A stretch of 52,725 nt of DNA, taken from positions 1-52,725 of the forward strand of contig JAHBXY010000051.1 of assembly GCA_019636275.1 (NCBI GenBank), read 5' to 3'. The translations under genes were made by a program, and so were the position numbers. Below are positions 1 through 7,377 of the stretch, one piece after another. The stretch's first letter is position 1, and each line of letters opens with the position of its first letter. The notes beneath the pieces were generated by a model. That model ran no database searches. It had not been told where the DNA came from and worked only from the letters and a program-made list of their open reading frames with translations. This DNA is from Planctomycetota bacterium (GTDB taxonomy: Bacteria > Planctomycetota > J058).

Positions 1-183
1 GGCGTCGGGGGCCGACCCGGCGTCTTCGGCCGCCCGGGCGTCGGGCGGCTCGCCGTTGGTCGGGGGCCCCGCGCACGACGCCGCCACCAGGAGGGCCGCG
101 ACCAGCGCGAGCGTCGCCCGCGCGCGGCGGGGGCGGGCGTCGCGGTCGCCGCGAGCCTCTCGGGCGCCCGCGTGGGTCTCCAT
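1..183 (-). CDS. Lipoprotein N-terminus, cut by the window edge
   Basis: An open frame reads leftward from ATG at 183 and runs off the window with no stop. A GGAGGA ribosome-binding site (193-198) lies about 9 bases upstream. The product has a basic N-region with several Arg, a hydrophobic stretch (about residues 24-35) and a Cys at residue 37 in AASC, a slightly weak lipobox; a Gly/Pro/Ala/Asp-rich linker follows. This is the pattern of an exported lipoprotein. The functional domain lies outside the window, so no function can be given. Confidence 0.6.
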   Translation of the reverse strand, partial: METHAGAREARGDRDARPRRARATLALVAALLVAASCAGPPTNGEPPDARAAEDAGSAPDA

Positions 184-458
184 CCCGGTCGGTCCTCCGC
201 TCTGGCGCCGGCGCGGCGCCGGCGCGGGGGCGCACCATACCAGAGGCGCGACGCGCGGCGAAGCGCCCGGGGCGGGCCGGGCGCCTCACAGCGGCCGTCG
301 CTTGTCATGATGTCCACGTCGGGGAGCGGGACCCTTGCTCCGATCCGCAGTGAGGCACCCGTCGCCCTCGCTCCGGCCGCTCCGCGCGGCCTTCGCTCGG
401 GGATGCGCGCCACCGCTCGATCTGCTCGCTTCGCTCTCGGAGCGAGCGGTGAGCGCGG
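184..458. other. Intergenic region, no gene seen
   Basis: The 275 bases separate two leftward genes. They hold GC-rich imperfect palindromes, for example around 360-400 (GCTCCGGCCGC...GCGGCC) and 430-452 (GCTCTCGGAGCGAGCGG). These may end transcription of the gene at 459-932. No ORF with a credible start or RNA gene was recognised. Confidence 0.3.
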
Positions 459-932
459 TCAGAGCAGGGCCGAGAACCCCGCCTGCAGGGCCATGTCCTC
501 GCGCACCTGCTCCTGCACCTCGCCGAGGAACGGGTCGTGGCGCAGCGTCAGCTCGCGGAACATGCTGCGCATGTGCGCCAGGCCGGCCTCGCGCTCGCGC
601 GCGTCGACCCGGTCGAGCGCGCCCTCGAGCGCGCGCGGCAGCTCGGCGTGCCCGTCGCGGTCGACGAGCTTGCGCACGGTCGGCGACTCGTAGCCCAGCT
701 CGAGCGCGAGCCGGTCGAGGACCTCCTTCGAGACGCGGAGGTTGCTCTCCAGGTGGTCGCGCGTGCGCTGCTTCTCCTCGGCCGAGGCCTTGCCCTTGTA
801 GAGGCCCTCGTCGAGCAGCCGCAGCTGCGCCTGCGACCAGACGCGCTTCTCCTGGATGAGCAGCGCGCGCTCCAGGAGCATGCACATCTCCTCCAGCTCG
901 CGCACCCGCCGGGCGTCCTGACCTCCGGCCAT
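459..932 (-). CDS. Small helical protein of unknown function
   Basis: 157 residues. ATG at 932 is preceded by GGAGGGG about 8 bases away, so I prefer it to the upstream in-frame start at 1058, which would overlap the divergent gene. The protein is almost entirely charged and helical (Glu, Arg, Leu-rich), with no signal peptide or membrane segment. A long helix with heptad-like spacing covers residues 8-75. I do not recognise a family. A TATAGT hexamer on the minus strand (952-957) could be a -10 element but has no clear -35. It is transcribed away from the radical SAM gene. Confidence 0.7.
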   Translation of the reverse strand: MAGGQDARRVRELEEMCMLLERALLIQEKRVWSQAQLRLLDEGLYKGKASAEEKQRTRDHLESNLRVSKEVLDRLALELGYESPTVRKLVDRDGHAELPRALEGALDRVDAREREAGLAHMRSMFRELTLRHDPFLGEVQEQVREDMALQAGFSALL

Positions 933-1047
933 CGCAGCCCCTCCGCGGCTCACTATAGCGGGCCCGCCCCCGGCGCGCCCCGCTCGCGGTGGTGCGATAG
1001 GATCTTGTTTGGGCCGACGCCGATGACCGGCCCGTGATCGAGCCCAC

Positions 1048-2145
1048 ATGAGCGACACCCTCCACCCCGGCCGCTGGTGGCACCCCCTGGACGACCAGGG
1101 CCAGGTGCAGTGCGACCTGTGCCCGCGCTACTGCCGGCCGCGCCCCGGCCAGCGCGGCCTGTGCTACGTGCGCATGAACCACGAGGGCCGCATGGTCCTC
1201 ACCACCTACGGGCGCAGCAGCGGCTTCTGCGTCGACCCGATCGAGAAGAAGCCGCTGAACCACTTCCTCCCGGGGACCAGCGTCCTGAGCTTCGGCACCG
1301 CCGGCTGCAACCTGGGCTGCCGGTTCTGCCAGAACTGGGACATCAGCAAGGCCCGCTCGCACGACCGGCTGGCCGACCAGGCCAGCCCGGCGGCGATCGC
1401 CGCCCGGGCGCGCGAGCTGGGCTGCCGCAGCGTGGCCTTCACCTACAACGACCCGGTGATCTTCGCCGAGTACGCCATCGACGTCGCCGCCGCCTGCCGC
1501 GAGGTCGACGTGCGGGCCGTGGCCGTGACGGCCGGCTACATCGCCGCGGGGGCCCGCCCCGAGTTCTACGCGGGGATGGACGCGGCCAACGTGGACCTCA
1601 AGGGCTTCACGCCCGAGTTCTACCGGAAGGTGTGCCTGGGCGAGCTCGAGCCGGTCCTGGAGACGCTCGTCTACCTGCGCCGCGAGACCGCGGTGTGGCT
1701 CGAGCTGACGACCCTGGTCATCCCGGGCCACAACGACTCGACCGAGGAGCTCGCCCGGCAGGCCGACTGGATCGTCGAGCACCTGGGGCCCGACGTGCCC
1801 CTGCACTTCTCGGCCTTCCACCCCGACTTCAAGATGCTCGACGTGCCGCGCACGCCGCCCGAGACGCTGCGCCGGGCGCGCGACGTGGCCCGGGCGGCCG
1901 GCCTCGCGCACGTCTACACGGGCAACGTGCACGACGCCGAGGGCGGCAGCACGTACTGCCACGCCTGCGGCGAGCGCCTGATCGAGCGCGACTGGTACGA
2001 GCTGGGCGAGTGGCGGCTCGACGCCGAGGGGCGCTGCGCCGCCTGCCGCTCGCCGCTGGCCGGCGTCCTCGAGGCGCGCCCGGGCCGATGGGGCCGGCGG
2101 CGGCTCCCGGTGTCGATCGCGCGCGGCGGCCCGGCGACGGCGTGA
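1048..2145 (+). CDS. amrS: AmmeMemoRadiSam-type radical SAM enzyme
   Basis: 365 residues. The radical SAM cluster motif CNLGCRFC is at about residues 87-94 (CX3CX2C). It is preceded by an N-terminal cysteine cluster (CDLCPRYC...GLCYVR) and the family-typical sequence FCVDPIEKKPLNHFLPG. A C-terminal pair of CxxC motifs (CHACG, CAACR) suggests a zinc-ribbon-like end. This matches the AmmeMemoRadiSam system enzyme, related to pyruvate-formate-lyase activases. The usual AMMECR1 and Memo partner genes are not adjacent, and the substrate is unknown. The gene is convergent with truD, 22 bases away. Confidence 0.88.
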   Translation: MSDTLHPGRWWHPLDDQGQVQCDLCPRYCRPRPGQRGLCYVRMNHEGRMVLTTYGRSSGFCVDPIEKKPLNHFLPGTSVLSFGTAGCNLGCRFCQNWDISKARSHDRLADQASPAAIAARARELGCRSVAFTYNDPVIFAEYAIDVAAACREVDVRAVAVTAGYIAAGARPEFYAGMDAANVDLKGFTPEFYRKVCLGELEPVLETLVYLRRETAVWLELTTLVIPGHNDSTEELARQADWIVEHLGPDVPLHFSAFHPDFKMLDVPRTPPETLRRARDVARAAGLAHVYTGNVHDAEGGSTYCHACGERLIERDWYELGEWRLDAEGRCAACRSPLAGVLEARPGRWGRRRLPVSIARGGPATA

Positions 2146-2167
2146 CCGCCGGCGGGCCGGCTCGGCG

Positions 2168-3535
2168 TCAGTCCGTCTGCTCCTTGCGCAGCTCCTCGAT
2201 GACCGCCGTGGCGTAGGAGCCGCGCGGGAGGAGGAAGCCGACGAGCAGGTCGTCGCCGTCGACCTCGACGCGCGGCTCGCGCAGGGGGATGCGCAGCGGG
2301 CGGCGCTCGCCGCGGGGCCGGGCGCCGAGGGCCGGGGTCAGCTCCGGGCCGAGGCCGGGGGCCAGGGCCGCCAGGACGGCGTCCTCGTCGGCGCGCGCCG
2401 ACGAGCCCTCGGCCGGGCGCAGGAGCCGCTGGCCGAAGAGCGGGCCCGAGGGGCTGAGCTCGAAGGCGGCGCAGCGCGGCCGGTCGGCGGCCGGGTCGGT
2501 GACGACGAAGGCGGCGCCGTTGCGGTGGAGCGTGACCACCTCGCCCTGCTCCACGTCGTCGACGCGCGCGAGGCGCCGCGTGAGGTAGGCGTTGAACAGG
2601 AGCGACTGGAAGGCGGCCGTGTAGAACGACCGCCAGGGCGCCGGCACCGCCTTGGCGCAGGCGGCGGGCTTGCGCCCGTCGAGGCGCGCGCGCAGGGCCG
2701 CGTGCTCGGCCTGGAAGGAGCGCGGCAGGAGGCGCCGGGCCGCCGCCAGGTCGCCGGCACGCAAGGCCGCGCGCGCCGCGGCGACGGCGCCCCCCGTCCC
2801 GCGCGGCGGCGGCGCCGCGCCCTCGGCGTCGTCGTCGGCATGCGTCTCGTCTTCGCCGTCGTCGTCGGGCCCGGGCCCGAGCCCGGCCCCGGTCCCGGGC
2901 TCGGGCTCGGCCGGGGCGGCCTCGCCCTCGCCCAGCAGCAGCAGGTCGACGAACCGCTCGGCGTCCTCGCGCACGAGCGCCTCGCCCAGGCGGTGGGTCG
3001 TGCGGTCGTTGCCGAACCGCTGCAGGCCGAAGTAGTTCGCCACCCCGCGCGCCTCGAGCCGCTCGAGGACCAGGCGCACCTCGCGCTCGCCCGTGGCGGC
3101 GCCGGTCAGTCGCAGGAGGAAGCGGTTGCCGGCCAGGTGCCCCGGCTTGAGCTTGTTGCCGTGGCGGCGCGCCTCGAGCACGCGCAGCGCCTCGTCCTCG
3201 AGGGGCGGCAGGGCCGCCGGGTCCAGCCGCCGGGCGGGGTCGTGGACCGAGAGCCACTGGGTCGTGACCGCGCGCGCGTCCTTGAGCCCGGCGTGGCCGA
3301 CGGCCCGGCGGTCGAGGTCGAGCCGCCGGCACAGGCGCCGTATGGCCTCGTCGGTGGAGACGCCGCGCTTCTCGACGCGCAGGAACAGGTGCTCGCCCTC
3401 GCCCGAGGGCTCGTACAGCGGCACCTCGTCGACGCGGAAGTCCTCCGGCGTGGCCCGGACCGCGCAGGCCACCGGCGCGATGTCGGCCGTCATGTAGCCG
3501 CGGCGCAGCTCGGGCGGGACGGGCGGGCGGCTCAC
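2168..3535 (-). CDS. truD: tRNA pseudouridine(13) synthase TruD
   Basis: TruD converts U13 of certain tRNAs to pseudouridine. The catalytic-Asp motif is HAGLKDARAVT, matching GQKD in E. coli TruD, and TPEDFRVDE opens the N-terminal part. I chose GTG at 3535 because it overlaps the dtd stop as GTGA; ATG at 3493 is the alternative. With GTG the protein has 455 residues, about 100 more than E. coli TruD. Much of the excess is an acidic Pro/Gly/Asp-rich insertion at about residues 200-250, inside the TRUD domain region. It is the last gene of the CGS-dtd-truD operon. Confidence 0.88.
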   Translation of the reverse strand: MSRPPVPPELRRGYMTADIAPVACAVRATPEDFRVDEVPLYEPSGEGEHLFLRVEKRGVSTDEAIRRLCRRLDLDRRAVGHAGLKDARAVTTQWLSVHDPARRLDPAALPPLEDEALRVLEARRHGNKLKPGHLAGNRFLLRLTGAATGEREVRLVLERLEARGVANYFGLQRFGNDRTTHRLGEALVREDAERFVDLLLLGEGEAAPAEPEPGTGAGLGPGPDDDGEDETHADDDAEGAAPPPRGTGGAVAAARAALRAGDLAAARRLLPRSFQAEHAALRARLDGRKPAACAKAVPAPWRSFYTAAFQSLLFNAYLTRRLARVDDVEQGEVVTLHRNGAAFVVTDPAADRPRCAAFELSPSGPLFGQRLLRPAEGSSARADEDAVLAALAPGLGPELTPALGARPRGERRPLRIPLREPRVEVDGDDLLVGFLLPRGSYATAVIEELRKEQTD

Positions 3536-3984
3536 GGGAGGAGCTCGCGCGTGTCGAGGACGATCGTCACGGGGCCCTCGTTGACCAGCTCGACCTGCAT
3601 GGCCGCGGCGAAGCGGCCCGTCTGCACCTCGAGGCCGTGGCCGCGCAGGAGCTCGCAGAAGCGCTCGTAGCGGGCGCGCGCCTCGTCGGGCGGGGCGGCG
3701 CCGATGAAGCTCGGGCGGCGCCCCTTCTTGCAGTCGGCCAGGAGCGTGAACTGCGAGACGACGAGCGCGCCGCCGCCGACCTCGCCCACGCTGCGGTTCA
3801 TCTTGCCCTCGTCGTCCGGGAAGATGCGCAGCTCGGCGACCTTCTTCGCCAGGAGCTCCTCGCACCCGGGCGGGTCGCCCGCGGCGACGCCCAGGAGCAC
3901 GAGCAGCCCCCGGCCGACCGCGCCCACGACCTCGCCCTCGACGCGCACGCTGGCGCGCCCGACCCGCTGGACGACCGCCTTCAC
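3532..3984 (-). CDS. dtd: D-aminoacyl-tRNA deacylase
   Basis: 150 residues, the normal family length. Dtd hydrolyses D-aminoacyl-tRNAs (and Gly-tRNA-Ala), protecting translation from wrong-handed amino acids. The SQFTL motif and the C-terminal NEGPVT motif (NxGPVT signature) are present, as is the N-terminal MKAVVQRV strand. The start is GTG, directly after the TGA of the upstream PLP enzyme. Its stop overlaps the truD start, so translation is probably coupled through all three genes. Confidence 0.95.
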   Translation of the reverse strand: MKAVVQRVGRASVRVEGEVVGAVGRGLLVLLGVAAGDPPGCEELLAKKVAELRIFPDDEGKMNRSVGEVGGGALVVSQFTLLADCKKGRRPSFIGAAPPDEARARYERFCELLRGHGLEVQTGRFAAAMQVELVNEGPVTIVLDTRELLP

Positions 3985-5145
3985 TCAGACCCCGGCGAGG
4001 GCCTGCGCCAGGTCGTCGATCAGGTCGCCCTGGTCCTCGACGCCCACCGACAGGCGCACGAGGCCGTCGGCCAGGCCGGCCGCGCGGCGCACCTCGGGCG
4101 CGACCGACGCGTGGGTCATCGAAGCCGGGTGCTCGATCAGGCTCTCGACGCCGCCGAGGCTCTCGGCGAGCTGGAACAGCTTCGTCCGCGTGCACAGCGC
4201 CATCCCGGCCGGCACGCCGCCCTTCAGCTCGAAGCTGATCATGCCGCCCATGCGGCGCATCTGCCGCGCGGCCACGGCGTGGCCGGGGTGCGCGGGCAGC
4301 CCCGGAAAGTGGACCTTCGTCACCTGCGGCTGCTCGGCCAGGAAGCGGGCCACGGCGTCGGCGTTGTCGCAGTGGCGCTCCATGCGCAGGTGCAGGGTCT
4401 TGAGCCCGCGCAGGGTCAGGAAGCAGTCCCAGGGGCCCGGCACGGCGCCCACGGCGTTCTGGATGAACGCCAGCCGCTGGTGCAGGGCGGGGTCGTCGAC
4501 GACGACGGCGCCGCCGACGACGTCGGCGTGGCCGTTGAGGTACTTGGTCGTCGAGTGGACGACCACGTGCGCGCCGAGCGCCAGCGGCCGCTGCAGCGCC
4601 GGCGTGGCGAACGTGTTGTCGACGCCGAGGAGGACCTTGGCCTCGGCGGCCACGCGGGCGACCGCCTCGATGTCGACGATCCGCAGGAGCGGGTTGGTCG
4701 GCGTCTCGATCCAGATCAGCTTCGTCGTCGGCCGCAGGGCCGCCTTCACGGCCGCCGGGTCGCTCGGGTCGACGAAGGAGAACTCGACGCCCTGGCGCGC
4801 GTAGACCTTCGTGAACAGCCGGTACGAGCCGCCGTAGAGGTCGTCGCCGGCGACGACGTGGTCGCCCGCGTCGAGGAGGCGCAGGACGGCGTCGATCGCC
4901 GCCATGCCCGAGCCGAACGACAGCCCGAAGCGCCCGCCCTCGAGGGTGGCGATCGCCGTCTGCAGGGCGTCGCGCGTCGGGTTGCCGGTGCGGCTGTACT
5001 CGTGGACCTTGGCCTCGGCCGGCCGCGGCTGCACGTAGGTCGACGTCTGGAAGACCGGCGTCATGATCGCGCCGGTCACGGGTTCGGGCTCGGTGCCCGC
5101 GCGCACCGCCTTGGTGCCGAAGCCGTAAGGACCCAGGTCCAGCAT
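3985..5145 (-). CDS. Cystathionine gamma-synthase/lyase family PLP enzyme
   Basis: 386 residues of the Cys/Met metabolism PLP family (fold type I). The PLP lysine lies in STTKYLNGHAD, with FGSGMAAIDAV and the N-terminal tetramer-contact region YSRTGNPTRDAL. The family catalyses gamma-replacement or elimination on homoserine esters or cystathionine. Sequence alone does not separate MetB from MetC or cystathionine gamma-lyase. A cystathionine beta-synthase at 7378-8760 makes a reverse transsulfuration role (lyase) plausible. GAGGAGGG lies just upstream of the ATG. It is the first gene of the operon with dtd and truD. Confidence 0.9.
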   Translation of the reverse strand: MLDLGPYGFGTKAVRAGTEPEPVTGAIMTPVFQTSTYVQPRPAEAKVHEYSRTGNPTRDALQTAIATLEGGRFGLSFGSGMAAIDAVLRLLDAGDHVVAGDDLYGGSYRLFTKVYARQGVEFSFVDPSDPAAVKAALRPTTKLIWIETPTNPLLRIVDIEAVARVAAEAKVLLGVDNTFATPALQRPLALGAHVVVHSTTKYLNGHADVVGGAVVVDDPALHQRLAFIQNAVGAVPGPWDCFLTLRGLKTLHLRMERHCDNADAVARFLAEQPQVTKVHFPGLPAHPGHAVAARQMRRMGGMISFELKGGVPAGMALCTRTKLFQLAESLGGVESLIEHPASMTHASVAPEVRRAAGLADGLVRLSVGVEDQGDLIDDLAQALAGV

Positions 5146-5461
5146 CTCGCCCTCCTCGGGGGAGGCGCGATCCTACCTCGGCCTGGCTCGCGTTCGCCCC
5201 GCGGGTCGCCCCCGCTCGGGGGCTCCCGCCATCTGCGACCCCACCGCTGATGGCACGACTACCCCGGTCCGGTTCACGTCGCAATCCGTCGGTTTCGTTG
5301 CATGTCCGATGGCGGACCCGCGAAACGAACCTGAGGCGGGCGAAAGCGTCGGAATCACGTCACGAAACTGTAAGTGCCGTGACGGCCGTGCGTCTTGCGT
5401 TTGGCCACGCCGTTGCTCAGAGGTCGACCGTCACGCCGGCCGCCCGGCAGGAAGGTCAAGG
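5146..5461. other. Divergent intergenic region
   Basis: 316 bases separate the leftward PLP-enzyme gene from the rightward CAP lipoprotein gene, so promoters for both should lie here. The central part (5270-5430) is less GC-rich than its surroundings. I found no convincing sigma-70 pair, no recognised riboswitch motif and no ORF with a ribosome-binding site. Confidence 0.3.
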
Positions 5462-6715
5462 ATGAAGCGCACGCTCCTGATTGCCGCCCTGATGATCGCC
5501 GTGGTCCCGCTCTCGGCCTGCAACAACAAGAGGAAGAGCCACAACCGCGGCTCGTCCACGACCTCCGCCGTGACCTCCGGCGGCAACGGCAACAACGGGG
5601 GCGGGACGATCGGCGTGCAGGGGATCTCCCTGGTCGCCCCGAACACCGGCTCGGTCCTCGGCGGCGAGGCCGTGACGATCATGGGGTCGGGCTTCCTGAC
5701 CGGGTCGACCGTCGAGTTCGGCTTCGCCCAGGCGGCCAACGTCGTCGTCGTCTCGTCGACCCGGATCACGTGCACGACGCCGCCCGGCTCGGCCGGCCTG
5801 GTCGACGTGGTCGTCGTCCTGCCGACGAACCAGACCCTGCGGCTGAACAACGGCTTCACCTACGACCCGAACGGCAACGGCGGCCCGATGGCCCGCGTGG
5901 CTGATTACGGCGACCCCAACGGCGAGGAGCAGGAGCTGGTCGAGCTCATGCAGCGCGCGCGTCGCAACCCGGTGGCCGAGGCCGACCGGATCAACCGGAC
6001 CCGCGGCACGACCCTCGACTTCTCGATCTACGCCGTGCGCCCGCCCCTCTCGCACAACGGCTTCCTCGAGGAGGCGGCCAAGTTCCACGGCAACGACATG
6101 GCGACCCGCGGCTTCTACGGCCACGCCAGCCCCGAGGGCAAGAACGCCAACGGCCGCATCCTCGACACGGCCTACGACCTCAACGACTACTTCGGGAACA
6201 ACCCGGCGATCAACCTGACCGAGAACATCGGCAAGGGCACCGGCGCGGCCCCGGGCAACTCGCTGACGAACCCCCAGGACGTGCACGACACCTTCATGAT
6301 CGACCTCAACGTCGCGGGCGCCAAGCACCGGCAGATGATCCTCGGCCACGGCCAGTTCTCCCGCTACCGCGAGGTCGGCGTGGCCTACCTCCACCGCGCG
6401 CCGAGCGACTACGTGGTGCAGGAGTTCGCCTTCACGAAGCGCGACCGGCCGTTCCTCGTCGGCGTGGCCTACAACGACCGCTCGGGCGACGGCGTCTGCC
6501 GCGCCGGCGAGGGCCGCCCGGGCGTCACGGTCACCCTGTCGCACGCGTCGGGCTTCTCGATCAGCACCCAGACCAAGTCGGCCGGCGGGTTCGCCTTCGA
6601 GGTGTTCGTCCCCGGCGTCTACACGCTGACGATCGACGGCCGCTCGACGAACGTGTCGATCCAGGGCGACAACGTCAAGGTCGACCTCCGCGACGGCGCG
6701 ATCCTGGCGAACTGA
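5462..6715 (+). CDS. Secreted lipoprotein with IPT/TIG and CAP domains
   Basis: 417 residues from ATG 5462, preceded by AGGAAGG. The signal peptide ends in the lipobox LSAC (Cys20), followed by a Ser/Thr/Gly/Asn linker. Residues 55-135 resemble an IPT/TIG immunoglobulin-like domain (NTGSVLGGEAVTIMGSGF). Residues 150-335 are a CAP/SCP domain, with LVELMQRARRNP, LEEAAKFHGNDMATRGFYGH and LTENIGKG. The C-terminal 80 residues (FLVGVAYNDRSGDGVC...) look like an SdrD-B/carboxypeptidase-regulatory beta domain. It is probably a surface-anchored protein at the outer membrane; the activity of bacterial CAP domains is largely unknown. An upstream in-frame ATG at 5309 would bury the signal peptide, so I rejected it. 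Confidence 0.85.
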   Translation: MKRTLLIAALMIAVVPLSACNNKRKSHNRGSSTTSAVTSGGNGNNGGGTIGVQGISLVAPNTGSVLGGEAVTIMGSGFLTGSTVEFGFAQAANVVVVSSTRITCTTPPGSAGLVDVVVVLPTNQTLRLNNGFTYDPNGNGGPMARVADYGDPNGEEQELVELMQRARRNPVAEADRINRTRGTTLDFSIYAVRPPLSHNGFLEEAAKFHGNDMATRGFYGHASPEGKNANGRILDTAYDLNDYFGNNPAINLTENIGKGTGAAPGNSLTNPQDVHDTFMIDLNVAGAKHRQMILGHGQFSRYREVGVAYLHRAPSDYVVQEFAFTKRDRPFLVGVAYNDRSGDGVCRAGEGRPGVTVTLSHASGFSISTQTKSAGGFAFEVFVPGVYTLTIDGRSTNVSIQGDNVKVDLRDGAILAN

Positions 6716-6740
6716 TCCCCCCCACCCCCCCCTCGACCGG

Positions 6741-6768
6741 GCGCGCGCGGCGACCTCGCCGCGCGCGC
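6741..6768. terminator. Perfect GC-rich hairpin after the CAP gene
   Basis: A 12-bp perfect stem (GCGCGCGCGGCG / CGCCGCGCGCGC) encloses the loop ACCT, about 25 bases after the stop codon at 6715. C-rich runs precede it and there is no U-tract. It is terminator-like by position and symmetry; function is inferred. Confidence 0.45.
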
Positions 6769-6866
6769 CGCGCTTCCGGAGGGCCACCCGGGTCCCGCGC
6801 ACCCCTGTCCCGGAGGAGGTTACGCCTGGCGCCCGCCTTGCGCCGCCTGGGCGAGAGGAGGACGCC

Positions 6867-7166
6867 GTGGCCGTCGACCGCGAGTTCCTGCAGGACCTCA
6901 TCCGCCGGGCGCTGAGCGACTGGGCCGGGCCGCCGCCGGCGACCCCGGGCGAGAGCGACCGCGTGACGCTCCAGCCGGTGTGGCTGTCGGTCAGCCAGAT
7001 CCACGAGCGGATCAAGCGACACGCCACCCAGCTCCCCGGGGTGGGCAAGGACCAGGTCAACCGGATCACGCGCGTGCAGCTCCAGGACGAGCTGCGCGCC
7101 ATGCAGGACCTCCGCCGGCGCGACCTCAACACCCCGAGCGAGGCCTACGCGATCGGGCGGGGGTGA
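6867..7166 (+). CDS. Small hypothetical protein
   Basis: 99 residues from GTG 6867, preceded by GAGAGGAGG at good spacing. The protein is mixed helical, with an Arg/Asp/Glu-rich C-terminal half (QVNRITRVQLQDELRAM) and no signal peptide or membrane segment. I do not recognise a family. It is convergent with the cystathionine beta-synthase gene; the repeat structure at 7183-7336 separates them. Confidence 0.65.
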   Translation: MAVDREFLQDLIRRALSDWAGPPPATPGESDRVTLQPVWLSVSQIHERIKRHATQLPGVGKDQVNRITRVQLQDELRAMQDLRRRDLNTPSEAYAIGRG

Positions 7167-7182
7167 TGGCGCGGACTCTCAG

Positions 7183-7336
7183 GTTCCGTTCCCGTTCCCG
7201 TTCCCGTTCCCGTTCCCGCCGTCCGAGGTTGTTGATCCTGCGAGTGAGCAGGAGGAGGTTTCGACCAGCGGTCGTGGTCGAAGTTCAATGTGGCCCCAAC
7301 AACCGGGAACGGGAACGGGAACGGGAACGGGAACGG
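7183..7336. repeat. Inverted hexanucleotide repeats (GTTCCC)n / (GGGAAC)n
   Basis: About five to six copies of GTTCCC (7183-7218) are followed after 85 bases by about five to six copies of GGGAAC (7304-7336). The two blocks are reverse complements and could form a stem of about 30 bp. Nested inside are GTTGTT / AACAAC and a perfect 8-bp hairpin, TTCGACCA-GCGGTCG-TGGTCGAA (about 7259-7282). The element fills the gap between two convergent genes. It could be a bidirectional transcription stop, a slippage-prone element or an insertion remnant. Confidence 0.75.
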
Positions 7337-7377
7337 GTCGACGCAGCGGCTTGCGCGCTAACCATCCGGCATCGAAG

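Noticed and set aside
286..1962. Long minus-strand ORF of 558 codons
   Set aside because: It is a shadow of amrS and the upstream gene; GC-rich DNA gives long open frames in several phases. Composition is Arg/Gly/Ala-rich with no ribosome-binding site.
3637..5250. 537-codon plus-strand ORF across dtd and the PLP enzyme
   Set aside because: It lies antisense to two well-identified genes, with Arg/Ala-rich product and no homology pattern.
5300..5460. Possible riboswitch upstream of the CAP gene
   Set aside because: GGGCGAAAGC-like bases suggested c-di-GMP or related motifs, but the conserved core and pairing are absent.
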